DNA of 64,000 nt, from positions 186,001-250,000 of the forward strand of contig CALADF010000035.1 of the NCBI GenBank assembly GCA_937890835.1, written 5' to 3'. Source of the DNA: an uncultured bacterium (lineage in GTDB: Bacteria > Actinomycetota > Coriobacteriia > Coriobacteriales > Eggerthellaceae). Made by a program: the position numbers and the translations under genes. Under the pieces are notes generated by a model. That model saw nothing but the letters and a program-made list of their open reading frames with translations, did no database searches and was not told the DNA's origin. Below, one piece after another: positions 1-7,368 of this stretch (position 1 is the stretch's first letter; each line of letters begins with the position of its first letter).

Positions 1-27
1 AGCTGCGGCGCAGGGGGGTGATGCGGC

Positions 28-732
28 ATGAGGCGCGCGCTAAGGTCTGTCCAGGCGGCGATGGTCGTGCTGCTGGTTTCCGCTTTATGCGCTATCGGGC
101 TGGCGTTTGCATGGGTGCCGGAGCGTGCGGCTGCTTCTGAGCCGACGCCTACGGTCATCTACGACGCGACCAGCGGCGAGTTTTCTTTCCGCGACGCACC
201 CGGGGGAGATCTGCTCGCGTCCTTCAAGGGCCTTATGCCGGGGGACGTGGTGGAGCAGCAAGTGGCGGTTGAAGTGGTGAACTCGCGCGAGATCGTGTCG
301 GTGTACGTGAGCGCGCGCTATGCCGATGCGGAGCTTGCGGGCGTAGAGGACGTGGGCCTTACCGCTACGTTCGGCGGTTCGGGCGCGCATGCAGGCACGT
401 TGGGAGATCGTCATGACATGGGCGAGCCCGTGAAGATGGCCACCTTGCGTGGCGACGGAGCTGCGACGGGCGTGGTCGAGCTGCGTGTGCCGACCTCGTT
501 GGGCAACGATACGGCGGGCGGAGCTCATACGCTCACCTGGGAGTTCACCGCGCAGCATGAAGGCGCGCTGCCTCCTGGTGACGACGGCGCTGCGAGCGAC
601 GGCGCGGGTTCGGGGCTGTCGCAGACCGGCGACGGATTGGGCGGCGTTGTGATTGCCATTGCAGCTATTGCCGTGATCGCGCTCATCGTGGTGATTGTGG
701 CGGCGGTGGCGGCGCGCAAAAAGCGCAGGTAA
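28..732 (+). CDS. Small sortase-anchored surface protein, function unknown
   Basis: A 234-residue secreted protein. It has an N-terminal hydrophobic signal segment (about residues 8-33, ending near AAAS), an extracellular domain of roughly 150 residues, a Gly/Asp/Ser-rich linker, a sortase-type motif LSQTGD near residue 200, a long hydrophobic helix and a basic tail RKKRR. This is the layout of a wall-anchored protein of a monoderm bacterium with an LPXTG-like signal. The extracellular part is not recognised; such folds are often Ig-like, but that is inference. The start ATG follows an aggggggtg Shine-Dalgarno. A hairpin terminator lies about 95 bases downstream, so it is probably the last gene of an operon that begins outside the window. 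Confidence 0.75.
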   Translation: MRRALRSVQAAMVVLLVSALCAIGLAFAWVPERAAASEPTPTVIYDATSGEFSFRDAPGGDLLASFKGLMPGDVVEQQVAVEVVNSREIVSVYVSARYADAELAGVEDVGLTATFGGSGAHAGTLGDRHDMGEPVKMATLRGDGAATGVVELRVPTSLGNDTAGGAHTLTWEFTAQHEGALPPGDDGAASDGAGSGLSQTGDGLGGVVIAIAAIAVIALIVVIVAAVAARKKRR

Positions 733-826
733 CGTTGATCCTCGCGCTCGATGCGCCGTAAGGCGAGACTCGTTGCGATGCGCAGGGTGCCGCGGGTAAT
801 CGAACATCTCTCATTTTCTATGACGA

Positions 827-850
827 CTTCCCTTCGGAAGCCGTTTTTTT
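827..850 (+). terminator. Intrinsic terminator after the surface protein gene
   Basis: Short hairpin CTTCC-CTTC-GGAAG followed by ccg and a run of seven T. It separates the surface protein gene from the CRISPR-Cas locus. Confidence 0.6.
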
Positions 851-1192
851 GGACGCGATGCCGTTGGCTTGACTCTGTGATCTAGCTGGTTTACGTCTGA
901 GCTGGCGCTTGCATTGCGGGTCTTGGCTTCCGTCCGTTCAAGTTGTCAAGTGGCAGGGTTTCTTGCCGAAGGTCATTTTTTTTGGAGGGTTCATTCGATA
1001 AAGGTTTTTTCAACGCGATGTAATAAAAGGTAGATGAAATGTAACGAAGAGAACACATTAATGCTCTGTACATTTTCGAGTACACCCTGATCGTTCATCT
1101 TGTGGCATGATTGTGCTGTGTGCGGGAATGGCTCGCGTGGCGCGGGTTCCTTTGGAGGGAGCAGTTGTCGAAAGGGGGGGCTCGTGGTTAGG
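851..1192. other. AT-richer intergenic region upstream of the CRISPR-Cas locus
   Basis: No convincing gene. The base composition drops toward A+T relative to the flanking chromosome. It presumably contains the promoter of the cas operon, but no clear -35/-10 pair was found. The most site-like element is an interrupted inverted repeat at 1067-1084, TGTAC and GTACA arms with an 8-base gap, which could be an operator. Confidence 0.4.
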
Positions 1193-1307
1193 AAAAAGAA
1201 AACCCCTTGCGGGGTTTTCAAGTTCCCATCATACATGGGGCTGCTTTCGCAGCGGATGAGGCAAAGCCTTTATTTTGACTCGCAGCGTCACTCTGGGTAA
1301 GAGCAAC
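1193..1307 (-). ncRNA. tracrRNA: tracrRNA of the type II-A CRISPR-Cas system
   Basis: The plus strand at about 1272-1306 is a near copy of the array repeat (19 of 20 bases identical over 1282-1301), so the minus strand carries an anti-repeat complementary to the crRNA repeat. Reading leftward on the minus strand, the anti-repeat is followed by an AAAATAAAGG segment and the small nexus-like hairpin AGGC-TTT-GCCT. Then come hairpins GCTGC-GAAA-GCAGC and CCCAT-GTATG-ATGGG, and finally a strong intrinsic terminator AAAACCCC-GCAA-GGGGTTTT with T-run ending near 1193. Order and structures match known tracrRNAs. A sigma70-type promoter sits just upstream (1314-1342), giving a predicted RNA of about 115 nt. 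The assignment is very secure; exact ends are inferred. Confidence 0.93.
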
Positions 1308-1313
1308 AAGGCG

Positions 1314-1342
1314 AATATAGCGGAATCGGAGAAGGGAATCAA
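1314..1342 (-). promoter_or_regulatory. tracrRNA promoter overlapping the cas9 ribosome-binding site
   Basis: On the minus strand TTGATT (1342-1337), a 17-base spacer and TATATT (1319-1314). The predicted start is near 1307, exactly where the anti-repeat begins. The promoter covers the cas9 Shine-Dalgarno and abuts its ATG at 1344. Confidence 0.75.
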
Positions 1343-1343
1343 G

Positions 1344-4300
1344 ATGAATTTGAGGAATGCCCAGGATTACACCATCGGCTTGGACATTGGCACGGGATCT
1401 GTTGGGTGGGCAGTAGTCGATCCGTGCGGCTATCTCTACAAATTCAAGGGTCAGAACACCTGGGGGTCTCGTTTGTTCGATTCGGCGAAGACCGCTGCCG
1501 ATACGCGCGCTAAACGCATCTTGCGTCGACGTTACGGGCGTCGCTATCGCCGTATTCAAACGTTGCGAGAGTTGATGCTGCCCGACGTTGCCAAGGTAGA
1601 CCCTGACTTCTTTTGTCGCATGAACCAATCTGACTTAGTGATGGGCGATGGCGATTTTTCCGAAAAGCATCCCTTTTTCAACGGGGGAGAGCTGACCGAG
1701 AGTGCGTATTACAAAAGCTACCCCACCATCTATCACCTTCGTGAGCACTTGGTCAATTCGACCGAGAAGGAAGACATTAGGCTCGTCTATCTCGCGCTGC
1801 ACCATATGATGAAGTACCGCGGCAACTTCCTCGTAGACGGGGACGTTTCCGCCGCCGATGCCGATCCGTCCATTGCTATTGCAGGTCTGCTTGAAGAACT
1901 CGCAGTGCTATGCGAGGCTCGAGGCGTCGACTACGGAAAGGAATCTGCCGATCTCGGCGCCATAGTGGGCGCTTTGGAAGATGCTGCTGCGTACCGTCGC
2001 GCCCGACAGGAGGCGTTCTCTGCGGCTCTTAGGTTGCCTGCATCCGAGAAGAAGCTGGCGAAAGCAATTGGAGATGCGGTATTCGGTTATCAGGCAAATT
2101 TCGGTCTGCTGTTTGCCGTCGAAGAGACGGGCGATACGAAATTCTCTTTGGACAACGAGGACAAGGTGGAGAAATTCGAGACTGAGTTCCTTCCCGAAGA
2201 GAGTGTGGAGCTTTTCTCGGCGCTTCGGTCTGCGTACAACGCCTATCTTCTTGCCGGTATTCTCTCCGACGCTCATGGCGGAACTATCTCGTCTGCTATG
2301 AAGTGTCGCTACGAACAGCATAAGGCTGATCTGGCTCGTTTGAAAAAGCTCGTCAGGCGCTACTATCCCGCTGATTCCGACGGCGTGAACAAAAAGTACA
2401 ATGAACTTTTCCGCGGACTGCGTTATGCCGATGGTGCGTACAAGAAAGACTCCGCGAAGGGTTATACGGGCTACATTCTCGGCAAAGTGTCTCGTGAAGA
2501 TTTCTATAAGGGCCTCAAAGGGTTGTTTAGCGGCATCCAGTTGAGCGACGAAGATGCTGAATACTGGGAAGACGCGCTTGCGCGCATGGAAAAAGATGCG
2601 TATTTACAAAAGCTTCGCACGAGGGAGAACGGTGCCATTCCCCATCAGCTTCACCTGGAGGAGATGAAGGCGGTAATCGAGCACCAACGTGCGTATTACC
2701 CCACGCTCGCCGAAAACGGGGATAAGATTTGCGATCTTCTGGCATTCCGCCTGCCGTATTACGTGGGTCCTCTGGGGAATCAGGCGAATCCCCGACGCGG
2801 CAAGTCGTTTGCGTGGGCGGTGCGAAAGCCTGGCATGGAGAAAGAGCCTATTTATCCGTGGAACTTCGACGAGGTGATCGATCGCGACGCCTGCGCCGAG
2901 GCGTTCATAACTAACTTGACGGGCGAGTGCACCTATTATCTGGGTAAGAAGGTCATCCCTAAGAACTCATTGCTTTACAGCGAGTTCTGCGTGCGCCAAG
3001 AACTGAACGTTTGTCGTCACGACGCTGATGGCGAGAATTTCATGCGTATGGATAATGAGACGGTTCAGGCTATTTTCGACGATGTTTTCAAGACGCGGAA
3101 AAAAGTGCGTGTGGCGGATGTCGAGGAGTATCTCAAGAGCCGTTTTGGATCGCATTACAAGATCAAAGGCACACAGAAAGAGTCGGAGTTTGCGTCGTCT
3201 CTTGGCTCGTATTGTGACTTTGCTCGTATCCTTGAGCGCCCGATTGAGTCGTATGAAGACTATGAGATGGTTGAAACCCTTATCATGTGGGTGACGGTGT
3301 TCGAGGACAAGGGAATTTTGAAGCGTAAGGTCATGCAGGCGTACGGGCCCGTCGAGCGCGGCGGCAACGGCGCCCTGACCAACGACCAGGTTAAGCGTGT
3401 GTGCAAATTGCGCTATACGGGCTGGTCGAATCTTTCGCGAGAGTTTCTGGAGGAACTCCGAGCAGATTACAACGGTCGTCGCGTGAGCATTATGGATGTG
3501 CTGCGCGATAGCGACAAGACTACCCCGATGAACCTTATGGAGATTCTTGCCGACGAACGCTTTGGTTTCAGGAAGCTACTCGACGAAGAGAATAAGCAGT
3601 TTCTGCGGGATCAAGAGGGGTACTTGCTGGAGGATATTCCCGGCTCCCCGGCGATCAAGCGCGGTATCAATCAGACTTTGAAGATCATCGACGAGATCGT
3701 ATCCATCACCGGCAAGGCCCCTGCGAAGATTTGCATTGAGATGGCGCGTGAGGAGGTCGGTAAGACAAAGGGAAGTAGGACGAAGTCTCGCGCGAGACAA
3801 CTTGAAGAGCTGTACGCTGCTATCTCAAAAGACCTGAGCTTTTACGAGGGGCAAGCGGAGTTGAAGCGCGAGCTCGCACATGAGAAGGATAAGCTGGATA
3901 GCGAGCGCTTGTATCTGTACTTCCTACAGCGAGGTCGGTGTGCGTATAGCGGCAAGAAGCTCGATATCGATAACCTCGCCTTGTACCATGTCGATCATAT
4001 TGTTCCGCAATCGATGGTCAAAGACGACTCCGTCGATAACAAAGTGCTGGTTTTGCAGTCGGAGAACGAGAAGAAGCTTGACTTGTATCCATTACCGGAG
4101 GACATGCGACGTAAGGGCTATGCATTTTGGGCGAGTCTGCATGATGCCAAACTTATGAGTGATAAGAAGTTCAACGCGTTGACGACGTCGCGCGTGTCAG
4201 ATCGTCAGGCAATGGGTTTTATTAACAGACAGCTTGTCGAGACTAGGCAGATCACCAAACATGTAGTGACGCTTTTGCAGTCGCTTTATCCCGATACGGT

Positions 4301-5456
4301 GATTGAAACAGTGAAGGCCGAGCTGACGCACAACTTGCGAGAGCAATACGGTTTCTACAAGGTTCGTGAGGTGAACGATTGGCATCATGCTCATGATGCG
4401 TTCCTCGCTTGCCAGATGAGTCGTTTCCTGGCGACGCGGTACCCGCGCATCTCCGAGGATCTCGATTACCGATCGTTCTCCCGCTTTGCTATGGCTACGA
4501 AGGGCAGCAAGAAGGGACATTCGGGCCTCATCATCAACAGCTTCAGCGTGAACGGATTCGACCCTGAAACGGGAGAGGTGTTTAAGGACGGTTGGTACGG
4601 TGAGCAGGAGGTCGAGCGCATTCGCAAGTGTCTCAACTATCGAGACTGTTTTGTCTCGCGTAAGGTTGAGAAGCTGACGGGTGAGTTTTGGAACCAGACA
4701 GTGTATTCGCCTCGCGAACAGAGCGATAACGCCATCCCTCTGAAGAAGGGCAAGTCGGTTGAGCATTACGGGCATTACATGAGTCCCAATTCGGCATTTT
4801 ATTGCGTTATCGAGCACACGGATACGGTGCGCGGCAAGAGGAAGCGCAAAGTGTCAGCGGTGGGCATCCCTGTGAATGTTTCTTACGGGTTGAAATCCGA
4901 TGACGACTTGTTGGCGTATCTGAAGGCCGAGTATGACGAGCCCCGTATTTTGCGTGGCCAGGTGCTGAAGTATCAGAAGATCGAATGGGACGGTGCGGAA
5001 TATTACCTGACGTCTCCGACAGAGATGATCAACGCCCAACAGTTGTGGCTGCCGACAAAGTACATGAAACTGCTCTACACAATGGCTTCGAAGCGCAGGA
5101 TGGCAAAGGCTGACGCGGGGGAACTTGAGGCGGGGCTCGATGACCTGTTTGCGTATTTGTGCGATGCGATTAAGAAAAGGTATCCGAGGTACAAGTCTTC
5201 CGTATACGAAAAGTTGATGGCCGATAAATGCCAAGAGCGGTTTTCTAAGCTGTCCAAGGAAGAAAAGCACGCAGGTGTAATGGAACTAATAGCTGTGCTT
5301 CATTGTGATGGAGCGCGTGGGCTCAAGGGGTTAGGACTTTCTTCGTCTGGGGGTCGTATGACAAACATTAACTTGGGCTCATCTATATCCGATATTTGCT
5401 TCGTCGATTCTTCGGTCACTGGAATGTTTGAAAGGCGCAGCACAATTGAGCCATAG
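1344..5456 (+). CDS. cas9: CRISPR-associated endonuclease Cas9, type II-A
   Basis: RNA-guided DNA endonuclease of 1370 residues, within the usual size of type II-A Cas9. RuvC-I is at the N terminus (IGLDIGTGSVGW, catalytic D14). The arginine-rich bridge helix follows (RAKRILRRRYGRRYRRIQ). RuvC-II carries E799 in KICIEMAREE, HNH has catalytic H885 in VDHIVPQS, and RuvC-III has HHAHDA with D1018. All nuclease residues are intact, so the protein should be active. An in-frame ATG at 1275 lies inside the tracrRNA anti-repeat; ATG 1344 is preferred because it has a gaaggga ribosome site and gives the family-typical N terminus. The gene heads a cas9-cas1-cas2-csn2 operon, and the cas1 start lies within its last codons. 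GC is visibly lower than the surrounding chromosome, consistent with horizontal acquisition. Confidence 0.97.
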   Translation: MNLRNAQDYTIGLDIGTGSVGWAVVDPCGYLYKFKGQNTWGSRLFDSAKTAADTRAKRILRRRYGRRYRRIQTLRELMLPDVAKVDPDFFCRMNQSDLVMGDGDFSEKHPFFNGGELTESAYYKSYPTIYHLREHLVNSTEKEDIRLVYLALHHMMKYRGNFLVDGDVSAADADPSIAIAGLLEELAVLCEARGVDYGKESADLGAIVGALEDAAAYRRARQEAFSAALRLPASEKKLAKAIGDAVFGYQANFGLLFAVEETGDTKFSLDNEDKVEKFETEFLPEESVELFSALRSAYNAYLLAGILSDAHGGTISSAMKCRYEQHKADLARLKKLVRRYYPADSDGVNKKYNELFRGLRYADGAYKKDSAKGYTGYILGKVSREDFYKGLKGLFSGIQLSDEDAEYWEDALARMEKDAYLQKLRTRENGAIPHQLHLEEMKAVIEHQRAYYPTLAENGDKICDLLAFRLPYYVGPLGNQANPRRGKSFAWAVRKPGMEKEPIYPWNFDEVIDRDACAEAFITNLTGECTYYLGKKVIPKNSLLYSEFCVRQELNVCRHDADGENFMRMDNETVQAIFDDVFKTRKKVRVADVEEYLKSRFGSHYKIKGTQKESEFASSLGSYCDFARILERPIESYEDYEMVETLIMWVTVFEDKGILKRKVMQAYGPVERGGNGALTNDQVKRVCKLRYTGWSNLSREFLEELRADYNGRRVSIMDVLRDSDKTTPMNLMEILADERFGFRKLLDEENKQFLRDQEGYLLEDIPGSPAIKRGINQTLKIIDEIVSITGKAPAKICIEMAREEVGKTKGSRTKSRARQLEELYAAISKDLSFYEGQAELKRELAHEKDKLDSERLYLYFLQRGRCAYSGKKLDIDNLALYHVDHIVPQSMVKDDSVDNKVLVLQSENEKKLDLYPLPEDMRRKGYAFWASLHDAKLMSDKKFNALTTSRVSDRQAMGFINRQLVETRQITKHVVTLLQSLYPDTVIETVKAELTHNLREQYGFYKVREVNDWHHAHDAFLACQMSRFLATRYPRISEDLDYRSFSRFAMATKGSKKGHSGLIINSFSVNGFDPETGEVFKDGWYGEQEVERIRKCLNYRDCFVSRKVEKLTGEFWNQTVYSPREQSDNAIPLKKGKSVEHYGHYMSPNSAFYCVIEHTDTVRGKRKRKVSAVGIPVNVSYGLKSDDDLLAYLKAEYDEPRILRGQVLKYQKIEWDGAEYYLTSPTEMINAQQLWLPTKYMKLLYTMASKRRMAKADAGELEAGLDDLFAYLCDAIKKRYPRYKSSVYEKLMADKCQERFSKLSKEEKHAGVMELIAVLHCDGARGLKGLGLSSSGGRMTNINLGSSISDICFVDSSVTGMFERRSTIEP

Positions 5457-6324
5457 GACGGTGTACATTACCCAGCGTTGCCGCTGTTCGTATCAGGACG
5501 GGTATATGGTCGTTCGCCAAGACGAGCAGACCATGATTCATCTGTCGGAAATCTCGATCGTTGTTATCGAGAGCACTGCCGCCTACGTCAGCTCCTACCT
5601 TTTGGCGGAGTTGGCGCGGGCGCGCATCCCCGTTCTGTTCTGCGATGTGCGACATAACCCTGTGGGGCTTTTCTCCCCTCTGTATGGCGCTCATGATTCT
5701 TCGAGGCGCATTAGCGAGCAAGCTCGCTGGGGACAGGATGCGAAAGAGTCGCTTTGGGCACGCATTGTTTCTTCGAAGATCAACAACCAAGCGGCGGTGC
5801 TTGAAAGAATGGGCCTCACCCAGGCTGCAATGCTTCGTGAATATGCTTTTGACGTAAGGCTTGGTGATACGACAAACCGAGAGGGACATGCCGCTAAGGT
5901 CTATTTCAACGCGTTGTTTGGAAACGATTTCAGTAGAAATATCGAGTGCGCTATCAACGCCCAGCTCAATTATGGCTATGCCATTTTGCTTGCCTGGTTG
6001 AATCGAGAGATCGTTTCACGTGGGTATTTAACGCAGCTGGGAGTTAACCATTGCAACGACTACAACCAGTTTAACCTTGCTTGCGATTTCATGGAGCCAT
6101 TTAGGCCGGTGATAGATCTGTATGTTGTCGAGAACTATGAGAGGGATTTAACCACCGAGGTTAAAGCTGAGTTATTGAGTCTCTTTTCGGATGAGTATCG
6201 AATCGAGCAGGGGCTTTATAGGCTTTCATCCATTCTGGCATTGTTCGTGAAAACGAATTTGGCCATCTTGGGCGGGCGTGCCGGTTTGGATGACTATTTG
6301 GAGTTCGCTCTCGATGAGGAGTAG
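5446..6324 (+). CDS. cas1: Cas1 integrase, type II
   Basis: Metal-dependent integrase that with Cas2 inserts new spacers at the leader end of the array. The protein has 292 residues from the TTG at 5446 (MSHRTVYI), which matches the conserved N terminus of type II Cas1 and has an aaagg ribosome site about 8 bases upstream. An ATG at 5428 would add six residues and lacks a good site. Family motifs are visible: the REGHAAKVYFNALFG segment with the catalytic Glu near two thirds of the protein, a catalytic-region His in NHCNDYNQFNLACDF, and MEPFRP. The start overlaps the end of cas9 by 11 bases, implying translational coupling. Confidence 0.95.
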   Translation: MSHRTVYITQRCRCSYQDGYMVVRQDEQTMIHLSEISIVVIESTAAYVSSYLLAELARARIPVLFCDVRHNPVGLFSPLYGAHDSSRRISEQARWGQDAKESLWARIVSSKINNQAAVLERMGLTQAAMLREYAFDVRLGDTTNREGHAAKVYFNALFGNDFSRNIECAINAQLNYGYAILLAWLNREIVSRGYLTQLGVNHCNDYNQFNLACDFMEPFRPVIDLYVVENYERDLTTEVKAELLSLFSDEYRIEQGLYRLSSILALFVKTNLAILGGRAGLDDYLEFALDEE

Positions 6325-6328
6325 ATTC

Positions 6329-6637
6329 ATGAGGCTCATCGTGTTCTTCGACCTGCCAGTTCTCACGGCGATACAACGTAAGGATTATCGTGTTTTCAGG
6401 AAGTTCTTGGTAAAAGATGGTTACCTCATGATGCAGGAAAGCGTTTATTCGAAAATGGTGCTTGACGGGTCGTCTGCCGATTCTGCGATCGCTCGTTTGC
6501 GGCGAAACAAGCCGCCGCATGGATTAGTTCAGGTGCTGAAGGTCACCGAAAAACAATACTCGGGGATTGTCGATATTGTTGGCGAGCGAAAAGAAAGCTC
6601 TGTGGTCGACACCACCGACAGGTTGCTGGTGCTATGA
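6329..6637 (+). CDS. cas2: Cas2, spacer acquisition protein
   Basis: Protein of 102 residues, the usual Cas2 length, beginning MRLIVFFDLPV with the conserved metal-site Asp after the first beta strand of a ferredoxin-like fold. It forms the Cas1-Cas2 integration complex. The start is ATG 6329 with gatgagga upstream; the longer in-frame extension into cas1 has no support. The gene begins 4 bases after cas1 stops and its stop overlaps the csn2 start (ATGA). Confidence 0.95.
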   Translation: MRLIVFFDLPVLTAIQRKDYRVFRKFLVKDGYLMMQESVYSKMVLDGSSADSAIARLRRNKPPHGLVQVLKVTEKQYSGIVDIVGERKESSVVDTTDRLLVL

Positions 6638-7317
6638 AATTGGTGTTTGAGAAATTCGAAAGATCTCTCATGTTGCGGCGTGACGCTCTTAACGCGCTCA
6701 GAATCGAAGACCCTTCCCTTTTCGCGCGTTGCGCGTTGTCTTTGGCACAAGGGTTTCCTCCCGACGCGTTGGAGCCAGCTTTTTTCTTCGATGATGACGG
6801 GAAGGAGATGAAAGCCTCTAAGATTCTTTATTTTCTAGGCGATGCGTTGATGCTCGACCTTAACGACAAACGCATTTTATCTCAGGCGATAAAGACGATT
6901 GTCGAAAGATTGGCGATCGAAGAAGACGCGTCTCGCGCTCTCGAGGGAATGAGTTGTCGGATAGACGAGGTTTTTGAAAACCAGTTTCTCCAGATGTCTG
7001 CGAATTACTGCCTATCAGATGATTGGGATTCGGCAAAGTATCTAAAAATGCTGGGATTTGCCGTTGATGACAGCCAAGACCTCACAGTGTATGAACGGCT
7101 GCAGCATTTTATGAGGATCGCGGCAGACCTGTTTCCCGAGAAGGTCATTGCGTTGGTTAACTTGTCAAATTATCTGACAAGTGCGCAGTACAATGAATTG
7201 TGCGAGCTAGTGGCGTCGCTGCAGTTGTGCGTCTTGTCATACGAGCAGGGATCGCAGCTTGCTTTAGGGAACCTTGAAAACGTACTATACGTAGATGCTA
7301 ATTATCTTGAGAGATAA
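6634..7317 (+). CDS. csn2: Csn2, type II-A adaptation protein
   Basis: A 227-residue protein in the position and size range of Csn2, which forms a ring on double-stranded DNA ends during spacer acquisition. The N terminus MKLVFEKFERSLML and the acidic, helical middle part fit the family, and the C-terminal half resembles other Csn2 proteins. Its presence makes this subtype II-A rather than II-C. It overlaps the cas2 stop by 4 bases and ends 51 bases before the first repeat of the array, so the whole locus is one compact unit. Similarity between Csn2 subfamilies is weak; the call rests largely on position and length. Confidence 0.88.
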   Translation: MKLVFEKFERSLMLRRDALNALRIEDPSLFARCALSLAQGFPPDALEPAFFFDDDGKEMKASKILYFLGDALMLDLNDKRILSQAIKTIVERLAIEEDASRALEGMSCRIDEVFENQFLQMSANYCLSDDWDSAKYLKMLGFAVDDSQDLTVYERLQHFMRIAADLFPEKVIALVNLSNYLTSAQYNELCELVASLQLCVLSYEQGSQLALGNLENVLYVDANYLER

Positions 7318-7368
7318 GACTTTACCCAGGTTTCCGTCCCTTGCAGCAGGGAATTTGCTCGATTTGAG
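7318..7368 (+). promoter_or_regulatory. CRISPR leader with type II-A leader-anchoring sequence
   Basis: A 51-base gap between csn2 and the first repeat. It ends in ATTTGAG (7362-7368) directly against the repeat, the leader-anchoring sequence that type II-A Cas1-Cas2 uses to place new spacers in streptococci. This fixes array polarity: new spacers enter on the left. The array promoter probably lies here or at the end of csn2, but no clear -10/-35 pair was seen. Confidence 0.8.

Noticed and set aside
1275..1343. Upstream extension of cas9 to the ATG at 1275
   Set aside because: It lies inside the tracrRNA anti-repeat, has no ribosome site, and ATG 1344 gives the normal Cas9 N terminus.
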